Assembly: GCA_029939875.1 (NCBI GenBank)
Contig: JAOZSC010000185.1
Coordinates: 1 to 5,977, forward strand
Source of the DNA: Desulfobacterales bacterium
GTDB taxonomy: Bacteria; Desulfobacterota; Desulfobacteria; Desulfobacterales; JAFDCJ01
Length of the DNA: 5,977 bases
Reading direction: 5' to 3'
The notes under the pieces are model-generated. The model saw only the letters and a list, made by a program, of their open reading frames with translations. It did not search any database and was not told the origin of the DNA. Positions 1 to 5,395 of this stretch are shown piece by piece (the stretch's first letter is position 1; the number at the start of each line of letters is the position of its first letter). Made by a program: the position numbers and the translations under genes.

Positions 1-11
1 AGCGCGCCGGC

Positions 12-1262
12 CTAAAGTGGCAGGAGGTTATGCCCGCTGTCAAATTCAAAAGGCGAAGGTCCGCTGATAATTTCCAGATCGGATCGCCGGCCAATCGTAT
101 CTTTGTAAGCTTCGGACACCACCACGATTTCCAGTTGCAGGGTGTTTTTAATCCTCACGATTTTGCTTTCCTGTGGGGATATCCGCCCGATGCAGCTCAA
201 TGCCGTTTCCACGGCCTGGCGATCGGTCTCAAAGTGCATGGGAACGGCGGCCTTTTCCAGGCTGATGCCGGTGATGCAGTTTTTATAAGTAGCGGCATAA
301 TCGATTTTGTCAACCAGCCTGCGGGTGGTAATATCGGCCAGGCCGATTCCCGTGGCATTTCCTTTGCTTTTAGCGGTCAAATCCCGCACGAAAAGCCGTT
401 TTACCTGTGCCGGATGCGGGAAGATACCCAGCAGGTCCCGGTTTCTGCCGGTGACATTGGGGTCCATCCCTACCCCGCTGATGTCTTTTCCCATCTCGTC
501 TATAATCAATAGATCGATCTCATTGAAGGGCAGTCTGGCCATCATTTTTTTTGAGCGCTGCAAAAGTGCCTTTTCCCGGCTTTCAATCTCATCGGGCAGC
601 AGCACAGCGATTTCGGCCGTGCGGCCATAGCCATTTTCAACAATGGCCACCGCGCACAGTACGGGGCTGCGAGCCAGTACCAGGCGGGCGGCATCTATGA
701 TGATTCGTTCAAATCCGTGCGTTACGGCGGCCTGGTGATAAAGCTGCGCGCCGGCCTGCTTGCCCATACCGACGCTCATCATCTTCATCAGCCCGCTTTC
801 AATGGCGGCCTTGAACTTGGTGTGGGATTTAATGCGGTTGACCACCACGATGTGATCGGCGCCCAGCGCAGTTTTATCGACAACCACCGGGACCCCGTCC
901 CGGATGGCGCCGATTTTTTCTACTTCCATGGAAGACAGGATCGGCGCCTGGACAGTGGCTTCGGTGATCCCCAGCTGTTCCAGTATGGCCACCTGCCCCT
1001 GTGCGGTACCACCACCGTGGCTTCCCATGGCCGGGAAAATAAACGGTTGGGCACCCCGGGATTTAAAATATTCCACCAGGCCGCGCAGGATGTCGGCCAT
1101 GCCGGCAATCCCGCGGCTGCCAGCGGCAATGGCCACCCGCTGGCCTGGCCGGATCGGCGCTGGAGACAATCTGTTCAGGTCGCTTTTCAGCGCCGCGTTG
1201 ACATCCTGCAGCCGCGTACCGTCAAATCGCTGGCGAATATGGTATATTTGGGGTAGGTTCAT
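12..1262 (-). CDS. LarA-superfamily (DUF2088-type) lactate racemase-like protein
   Basis: This 416-residue protein resembles the N-terminal (DUF2088) part of nickel-dependent lactate racemase LarA and the many LarA homologues annotated 'lactate racemase domain-containing'. Visible blocks are a Rossmann-like start (PGQRVAIAAGSRGI, residues 39-52), PAMGSHGGGT (77-86), VVVNRIKSHTKF (139-150), IESGLMKMMSVGMGK (154-168), IDEMGKDISGVGMDPNVTGR (254-273) and GNATGIGLADITTRRLVDKID (301-321). By motif alignment, H82, H147, K160 and H176 fall where LarA has H108, H174, K184 and H200. These are the acid/base histidines, the lysine that carries the nickel-pincer cofactor and a nickel ligand, so 2-hydroxyacid racemase or epimerase chemistry is plausible but the substrate is unknown. 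No larB, larC or larE cofactor genes lie in the window. The frame is open up to 1541, but the start at 1262 is chosen because homologues begin near here and a strong promoter lies inside the extension. No clear Shine-Dalgarno sequence precedes it. The stop is TAG at 12-14. Confidence 0.88.
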   Translation of the reverse strand: MNLPQIYHIRQRFDGTRLQDVNAALKSDLNRLSPAPIRPGQRVAIAAGSRGIAGMADILRGLVEYFKSRGAQPFIFPAMGSHGGGTAQGQVAILEQLGITEATVQAPILSSMEVEKIGAIRDGVPVVVDKTALGADHIVVVNRIKSHTKFKAAIESGLMKMMSVGMGKQAGAQLYHQAAVTHGFERIIIDAARLVLARSPVLCAVAIVENGYGRTAEIAVLLPDEIESREKALLQRSKKMMARLPFNEIDLLIIDEMGKDISGVGMDPNVTGRNRDLLGIFPHPAQVKRLFVRDLTAKSKGNATGIGLADITTRRLVDKIDYAATYKNCITGISLEKAAVPMHFETDRQAVETALSCIGRISPQESKIVRIKNTLQLEIVVVSEAYKDTIGRRSDLEIISGPSPFEFDSGHNLLPL

Positions 1263-1325
1263 GCCGGTAAAAAAATCCGCGTTTATCTGTGCCGGTCTGC
1301 GGTTGATGACGATTATAAAAATTGT

Positions 1326-1354
1326 ATTATAAACCAATTGTTCTGCAATCTCAA
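1326..1354 (-). promoter_or_regulatory. sigma70-type promoter of the LarA-like gene
   Basis: Read on the minus strand, a TTGAGA -35 box (1349-1354) and a perfect TATAAT -10 box (1326-1331) are separated by exactly 17 bp. Transcription would start near 1319, giving a leader of about 57 nt before the ATG at 1262. A second TATAAT lies at 1312-1317 but lacks a good -35 box. A short inverted repeat, AATTG (1320-1324) and CAATT (1335-1339), brackets the first -10 box and could be a small operator, though arms this short occur by chance in AT-rich DNA. The boxes are seen in the sequence; their function is inferred. Confidence 0.65.
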
Positions 1355-1392
1355 TAGTCATTGGATGGCGACGGAACAGTATGGAAAATTCC

Positions 1393-1421
1393 TTTACCTG
1401 CTCACCGGAATTCGTTATGAA
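1393..1421 (+). promoter_or_regulatory. Probable sigma70-type promoter of the alpha/beta hydrolase gene
   Basis: A TTTACC -35-like box (1393-1398) is followed, after 17 bp, by a TATGAA -10-like box (1416-1421). Each matches its consensus at four of six positions. The leader would be only about 20 nt and contains GGAGAA (1440-1445), placed well for the ATG at 1449. The related palindromic motifs GGAAAATTCC (1383-1392) and GGAATTC (1407-1413) lie next to and inside the promoter and could bind a regulator, but this is speculative. Confidence 0.45.
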
Positions 1422-1448
1422 TAGAACTTTGCAAATTTTGGAGAATTT

Positions 1449-2327
1449 ATGAGCAGGCAGGATTACACCTTTAAAGGACCCGATGGTGATTTTCATTACA
1501 TCGACTGGGGCGGCAATGGCCCGATAGCCCATTTCTCTCACGCCACCGGGCTATGCGCGAGCGTTTATACGCCTTTTGCACAACAGCTCAACGATGAGTT
1601 GCACCTTATCGGCATGGACGATCGCGGGCACGGCAAAACTTCGGCTTCGGCCGATCCCGATAAACTCAGGGACTGGGATATTTTCGCAGATGACATGGCG
1701 TGCTTTTTCGAACATCTGGGCCATCCGGTGATTGCCATGGGGCATTCCCGGGGAGCCGCAGCAAGCCTGCTGCTGGCGGTCAGACGACCCGACCTGGTGA
1801 GTGCCCTGGTGCTCATCGATCCCACGATTCTCCCGTTTTCATGGATGTGGTGGTGGTATCTCGCGAAAAAAACAGGCCTGGCTTCCCGGGTGCCCATTGT
1901 GGCCACGGCGGCAAAGCGCAAAAACAACTGGCCAAACCGCCAGGCCGTATTAGAGTCCTATCGCCGTAAGGCAGTATTTCACAGCTGGCAGGATGGGTTT
2001 TTGGAAGCCTATGTTGCCGATGGCACCAGCCAAACTGATAACGGCACCGTCAAGCTTTGCTGCGAACCGGCCTGGGAAGCAAGATGCTTTGCCGTCTGCC
2101 CCCATGACATCTGGCGCCATGTCCCTCTGCTCAAGCAGCCCACCCTGGTGCTGTATGGTGCCGACTCGGATACGTTCCTTGCATCAGCTGTCCGCCGCTT
2201 CAAATCAGCCGTACCCCAGGCCATTTTTCAGCGTTTTGAAAACACCGGGCACTTTGTGCCCATGCAGCGGCCGGAGGAATCCGCGCGAGCCATCCTTTCT
2301 TTTCTCAAAAACAAGGCCGTCATTTGA
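1449..2327 (+). CDS. Alpha/beta-fold serine hydrolase
   Basis: This 292-residue protein has the full alpha/beta-hydrolase layout. An oxyanion-side segment HFSHATG sits at 28-34 and the strand-loop motif DDRGHGKTS at 57-65. The nucleophile elbow GHSRG is at 98-102, with Ser100 as nucleophile. YGADSDTF (236-243) carries the candidate acid, Asp239 or Asp241, and TGHFVPMQRPEE (266-277) carries the catalytic His268. No signal peptide is seen, so it is probably cytoplasmic. The cap between strands 6 and 7 contains an unusual tryptophan cluster, WMWWWY (132-137), which may form a hydrophobic substrate pocket. Esterase, thioesterase or C-C hydrolase activity are all possible; the sequence alone does not fix the substrate. 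GGAGAA at 1440-1445 is a good ribosome binding site 3 nt before the ATG. The gene has its own promoter and diverges from the LarA-like gene; its last 8 bases overlap the convergent dus gene. Confidence 0.9.
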   Translation: MSRQDYTFKGPDGDFHYIDWGGNGPIAHFSHATGLCASVYTPFAQQLNDELHLIGMDDRGHGKTSASADPDKLRDWDIFADDMACFFEHLGHPVIAMGHSRGAAASLLLAVRRPDLVSALVLIDPTILPFSWMWWWYLAKKTGLASRVPIVATAAKRKNNWPNRQAVLESYRRKAVFHSWQDGFLEAYVADGTSQTDNGTVKLCCEPAWEARCFAVCPHDIWRHVPLLKQPTLVLYGADSDTFLASAVRRFKSAVPQAIFQRFENTGHFVPMQRPEESARAILSFLKNKAVI

Positions 2328-3342
2328 AATAATTCATATTGGGTGTTGTCAGGATGTCGGGTTCGCAGCTGAAAAAGCGCGAAAGAATCGTTTCCAGCGC
2401 CGGGAAATTCCCGGCGGCGGTGATCTGTGAATAAAGGGTGTGTCCGAAACGAAAATTGGCCGTGAAATAAAAGGCGAAGCGCCGGAAACGCCGGATAGCA
2501 GCTGACGGCTCATAGTGTTTTTGCAGTAAAGCCATCAGTTCAACGGCGCTCTGGTAAAAAATATCCGCTCCCGGTTTCATGCCTTCGGTCCATTCGGCAA
2601 ATATCCAGGGACGGGCAACAGCCATGCGTCCGATAGCCACGCCATCGCAGCCGGTCTGGCGGATCATATTCAGACATCCGATGCGGTCAAACACGTCACC
2701 GTTGCCTAATACCGGAATTTCAACAGCGCGCTTGACCAGAGCGATATATTCCCATCTAGCCGGCCGTGAGCGCCGGTCCGGCGCTACCCGCGGATGAAAG
2801 ACCAGTGCATCGGCTCCGGCGGCTTCAAAACGTTTGGCCAGCTGCACGGTGGTTTGGGGATCATCCTGCCAGCCGATGCGAAATTTTACGGTCAGCGGAA
2901 AAGCCACGGCCTCGCGCACCGCTGATACAATAGCCCCGGCGAGGTCAGGATCTTTCAGCAACGCAGCCCCGCAGTTTTGCCGACAAATAGCCCCGTCGGC
3001 ACATCCGAAATTAATGTCCACACCGAACAGACCTTCGGCTTCAATTCGGCGGGCAGCCAGGGCCATAACGACGGGATCATTGCCGAATATCTGAATGGCC
3101 AACCCGGCGCGTTCTGCGTCACGCCATCTGAAATAAGGCGACACAAATCGGTTTTCATGGGGAATCGCTTTTGCGCTGCACATCTCGGAAAACAGCAGGC
3201 CGCAACCGCCGTATTGCGAAACCAGTTCCCGGAAAGCGACATGCCCGAGAAACGTCATCGGGGCCAGGACCAGTCGGCTGCGGATAGTTCGGCTTCCGAT
3301 TGAAAGCGGTTGACGCAAATATGCGGATAAATCTTCAATCAT
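2320..3342 (-). CDS. dus: tRNA-dihydrouridine synthase family protein (DusB-like, altered catalytic loop)
   Basis: This 340-residue protein is a Dus-family FMN TIM barrel, close to the usual length. Dus enzymes reduce specific uridines in tRNA to dihydrouridine using FMN and NADPH. Recognisable elements are the N-terminal strand with LVLAPMT (24-30), the QIFGNDP segment (84-90), VDINFGC (108-114) with the catalytic Cys114, TVKFRIGW (151-158) with the conserved Lys153, FHPR (182-185), the phosphate-binding NGD (214-216) and GVAIGRMAVARPWIF (234-248). The loop after Cys114 is odd: the near-invariant GCP is GCA, the basic residues that normally follow are absent, and two more cysteines (Cys120, Cys124) appear. 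The protein is therefore a divergent Dus, and its tRNA target or even its activity may differ. The ATG start matches the family, but no strong Shine-Dalgarno sequence is seen; GGAAAG lies about 14 nt upstream. It converges on the hydrolase gene with an 8-bp overlap that includes both TGA stops. Confidence 0.88.
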   Translation of the reverse strand: MIEDLSAYLRQPLSIGSRTIRSRLVLAPMTFLGHVAFRELVSQYGGCGLLFSEMCSAKAIPHENRFVSPYFRWRDAERAGLAIQIFGNDPVVMALAARRIEAEGLFGVDINFGCADGAICRQNCGAALLKDPDLAGAIVSAVREAVAFPLTVKFRIGWQDDPQTTVQLAKRFEAAGADALVFHPRVAPDRRSRPARWEYIALVKRAVEIPVLGNGDVFDRIGCLNMIRQTGCDGVAIGRMAVARPWIFAEWTEGMKPGADIFYQSAVELMALLQKHYEPSAAIRRFRRFAFYFTANFRFGHTLYSQITAAGNFPALETILSRFFSCEPDILTTPNMNYFK

Positions 3343-3376
3343 CTTTTATGCGCTTTCTTTCCCGGCACCGAATGTG

Positions 3377-3499
3377 CTAATATAGTGTTGACGGGTTATT
3401 GACCCGCACCAGTGCATAGGCGACGCGTTTCGTGTTCTGGCGGGCCAATTCCACCACCCTTTTGCTTACCAACAGGACCCGGTCGTATTCGAGCCGCAT
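3377..3499 (-). CDS. Unrecognised 40-codon reading frame upstream of dus; possible small gene or remnant
   Basis: A minus-strand frame runs from an ATG at 3499 to TAG at 3377-3379, 34 nt before the dus start. The 40-residue product (begins MRLEYDRVLLVSKRV, ends VRVNNPSTLY) is basic and looks alpha-helical; I do not recognise a family. About 29 of 40 codons end in G or C, which looks like real coding sequence. Against this, there is no Shine-Dalgarno sequence. The ATG is only 21 bp from the divergent start of the FAD gene, so that gene's promoter would have to lie inside this frame. The frame is open for ten more codons upstream before a TAA, with protein-like content, so it may be the 3' remnant of a longer gene. 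A small hairpin (CGGGT 3392-3396, ACCCG 3402-3406) lies within its 3' part. TTGACG at 3388-3393 could be a -35 box for the FAD gene, but no convincing -10 box follows. Confidence 0.35.
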   Translation of the reverse strand: MRLEYDRVLLVSKRVVELARQNTKRVAYALVRVNNPSTLY

Positions 3500-3520
3500 A
3501 CGGTCATAGAAAGGTAGATC

Positions 3521-4927
3521 ATGCCTGCTTTAAAATATTCCGACAGGAAAGCCGGATATGATGTTATTATCGTCGGCGGGGGGCCGGCCGGTTTGTTTGC
3601 GGCCTATTATCTCAGCGAACATTCCGACTGCCGGGTGCTGCTGATTGAAAAAGGGAAAAACCCGCACAAACGCGCCTGCCCCGTCAATGTCTATCACGAG
3701 TGCCGCAAGTGCAAACCCTGCAATATTCTCAGCGGAATCGGCGGGGCCGGGCTTTTTTCGGACGGCAAGCTCAATTATATTTACAAACTGGGAAAAACCG
3801 ATCTGTCCCAGTTCATGGCCATTGACAAGGCCGAAGCCCTGATCAACGAAACCGAGTTAATTTTTAACAAATTCGGCATGGACGGCCCCCTTTATCCCAC
3901 CGACATGGAAGCGGCCCGGCAAATCCGCAAAAGCGCCAAGCGTTATGGCATTGATCTGCTGATTATCAAGCAAAAGCACCTGGGCAGCGACCGGCTCCCG
4001 GACCACATCTCCAGCCTGGCAGACCATATCCGGTCTGCGGGGGTGGTGATTCACACCTCGGAGGAAGCCCGGCAGGTCACCGTTGAAAACAACCGCGTGA
4101 CCGGCGTTATCACCAACCGCAAAAAATATTTTGCCGACCGGGTCATCCTGGCCCCGGGCCGGGTAGGTGCTGAATGGGTCGGCCGCCTGGCGCAAAAACA
4201 TGGCATCAGCCTCAAACAGCGCGGCATCGAGGTCGGCGTGCGCGTCGAGGTGCACAACGACATCATGCAGGATCTGTGCGAGGTCATCTACGATCCCACT
4301 TTTTTCATCCAAACCGGCAAATATGACGACCAGACACGAACGTTCTGCACCAACAAGGGCGGATTCGTGACCCTGGAAAACTACAGCAACTTTGTCTGTG
4401 TCAACGGGCATGCCTATCGGGATAAAAAATCGCGCAACACCAACTTCGCCTTTCTTTCCAAGGTGGTGCTCACCGAACCGGTCACCGACAACCAGGCTTA
4501 CGGAGAATCCATCGGCAGCCTGGCCACCCTGATCGGCGGCGGCAAACCGATCCTGCAGCGTTTTGGCGACCTCAAACGGGGCCGGCGCAGCACCTGGAAC
4601 CGGATCAAAAAGGGCTATATCGAACCCACCATGACCGATGTGGTCTGCGGCGACATCGCCATGGCGCTGCCGGAACGCATCCTGACCAACATCATCGAAG
4701 GGCTGGAAAAGCTAAACTGCGTGGTGCCGGGAGTGGCCAACGACGAATCCCTGCTTTACGCCCCGGAAATCAAATTTTTTGCCACCCAGGTGGAAACTTC
4801 CCGCGATCTGGAAACCAGGATAAAGGGCCTTTACGTGGCCGGCGACGGCCCGGGAGTGGCCGGCAATATTGTCTCGGCCAGCGCCACCGGTTTGATCCCG
4901 GCCAAGGCCATTATAGCTAAGCGCTAA
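3521..4927 (+). CDS. FAD-dependent oxidoreductase of the COG2509 type with a four-cysteine motif
   Basis: This 468-residue flavoprotein opens with a dinucleotide-binding fold, DVIIVGGGPAGLFAAYYL (14-31). Glu43 (LIEKG) is placed to bind the adenosine ribose. It ends with the FAD-binding block GLYVAGDGPGVAGNIVSASATGL (436-458). Between them are ILAPGRVG (209-216) and a family-specific segment, CNILSGIGGAGLFSDGKLN (67-85). Cysteines 53, 61, 64 and 67 form a CX7CX2CX2C array just before that segment. This pattern is typical of COG2509 'uncharacterized FAD-dependent dehydrogenases' as I recall the family, and it could hold an iron-sulfur cluster or a zinc ion. The electron donor, acceptor and substrate are unknown. 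No signal peptide or membrane segment is seen. GAAAGG (3509-3514) is a well-placed ribosome binding site 6 nt before the ATG. The gene is a single unit, with a convergent selD fragment starting 12 bp past its TAA stop and no obvious terminator between them. Confidence 0.9.
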   Translation: MPALKYSDRKAGYDVIIVGGGPAGLFAAYYLSEHSDCRVLLIEKGKNPHKRACPVNVYHECRKCKPCNILSGIGGAGLFSDGKLNYIYKLGKTDLSQFMAIDKAEALINETELIFNKFGMDGPLYPTDMEAARQIRKSAKRYGIDLLIIKQKHLGSDRLPDHISSLADHIRSAGVVIHTSEEARQVTVENNRVTGVITNRKKYFADRVILAPGRVGAEWVGRLAQKHGISLKQRGIEVGVRVEVHNDIMQDLCEVIYDPTFFIQTGKYDDQTRTFCTNKGGFVTLENYSNFVCVNGHAYRDKKSRNTNFAFLSKVVLTEPVTDNQAYGESIGSLATLIGGGKPILQRFGDLKRGRRSTWNRIKKGYIEPTMTDVVCGDIAMALPERILTNIIEGLEKLNCVVPGVANDESLLYAPEIKFFATQVETSRDLETRIKGLYVAGDGPGVAGNIVSASATGLIPAKAIIAKR

Positions 4928-4939
4928 TACGAATTCCAC

Positions 4940-5182
4940 CTAAACAACCTTTACAAACGCCCCGCTGTCGCTGACCACATTGCCGATGCAAACCGCGTCT
5001 TCTACGCCGGCCTGTTTGAGGGCCGCCAGAACATCATCGACCCGGGCAGCCGGAAGCGACAGCAGCAGCCCACCGGAGGTCTGGGGATCAAACAGAAGCT
5101 CCTGCTGCACGGTGGTTCGATCCGTTTTCATTTCCCAAAAACCGTCAGCCAACTTCCGGCTGCTTCGCCAAAAATATCGCAC
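4940..5182 (-). pseudogene. selD: 3' remnant of selenophosphate synthetase gene (selD)
   Basis: The minus-strand frame, open from a GTG at 5182 to TAG at 4940-4942, encodes 80 residues. Residues about 28 to 80 match the C-terminal end of selenophosphate synthetase, with the signature LLFDPQTSGGLL (29-40) followed by the usual C-terminal alpha/beta segment up to the terminal VKVV. SelD makes selenophosphate from selenide and ATP and is normally about 340-350 residues long. Everything upstream is missing here: the active-site Cys or Sec, the glycine-rich loop and the ATP-binding domain. I checked the other minus-strand frames up to about 5280 and saw no SelD sequence, so this is a truncation rather than one frameshift. 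Recognisable homology stops at about 5160, where the DNA turns AT-rich; an in-frame TGA lies at 5198-5200. The surviving part has no internal stops, which suggests recent loss, or a rearrangement or assembly junction. The fragment converges on the FAD gene and has no visible ribosome binding site. Confidence 0.8.
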
Positions 5183-5267
5183 ACAAAAAGCTAAAGATCA
5201 AATTCGCAATGTCAATGACGACCGCTCGCAAAATATTCAAAATAAATGCGTTCTCCGCTTTTTTTAA

Positions 5268-5297
5268 TTGACACATGAAACCCCAATTTTCTATACT
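5268..5297 (+). promoter_or_regulatory. Near-consensus sigma70 promoter of the 3-hydroxyacyl-CoA dehydrogenase gene
   Basis: A perfect TTGACA -35 box (5268-5273) and a TATACT -10 box (5292-5297, five of six matches) are 18 bp apart in an AT-rich stretch. Transcription would start near 5304 and give a leader of about 92 nt before the ATG at 5396. The neighbouring AT-rich bases 5183-5267 hold no gene I can support. Confidence 0.7.
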
Positions 5298-5319
5298 CCG
5301 GCGCAAAGTAAAGGATACA

Positions 5320-5344
5320 GCATGGCGCCTTCGGGCCGCGATGC
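5320..5344 (+). other. UUCG-capped hairpin in the 5' leader of the dehydrogenase mRNA
   Basis: The leader can fold as GCAT (5320-5323) with ATGC (5341-5344), GCG (5325-5327) with CGC (5337-5339), and CC (5328-5329) with GG (5334-5335), around a TTCG loop (5330-5333). There is a G-G mismatch (5324/5340) and one bulged C (5336). C(UUCG)G is an exceptionally stable tetraloop. The hairpin would begin about 15 nt from the predicted transcript start and ends 42 nt before the Shine-Dalgarno sequence, so it does not cover it. No U-tract follows, so it is not an intrinsic terminator. A role in mRNA stability or protein binding is inference. Confidence 0.5.
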
Positions 5345-5395
5345 CGAAAGCCAATTTACAATCTAAAACCTATTAATTTAAACCACAGGAGGAAA

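Noticed and set aside
30..1256. Several plus-strand open frames of 107-179 codons opposite the LarA-like gene.
   Set aside because: They are shadows of the conserved minus-strand gene, with low-complexity His/Arg/Pro-rich products and no ribosome binding sites.
3392..3406. A CGGGT-TATTG-ACCCG inverted repeat in the dus/FAD intergenic region, considered as an operator or terminator.
   Set aside because: The arms are only 5 bp with no T-tract and no clear relation to a promoter, so chance is likely.
3857..4411. A 184-codon open frame on the minus strand inside the FAD gene.
   Set aside because: It is antisense to a well-supported flavoprotein gene and its product shows no recognisable motif; such frames are common opposite GC-rich genes.
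5198..5200. In-frame TGA upstream of the selD fragment, considered as a possible selenocysteine codon.
   Set aside because: The sequence beyond it shows no SelD similarity, and the SelD active-site Sec lies near the N-terminus, far from this position.
5244..5265. A short GCG/CGC hairpin followed by a T-tract, resembling a terminator on the plus strand.
   Set aside because: The stem has only three GC pairs plus A-T pairs beyond a mismatch, and the nearest upstream plus-strand gene ends more than 300 bp earlier.
5145..5276. A 43-codon minus-strand frame (ATG at 5276) encoding a hydrophobic stretch that looks like one membrane segment.
   Set aside because: It lies in AT-rich DNA that favours hydrophobic codons, overlaps the selD remnant and the dehydrogenase -35 box, and has no convincing ribosome binding site. 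A TTG-started extension to 5354 would also cross the leader hairpin.
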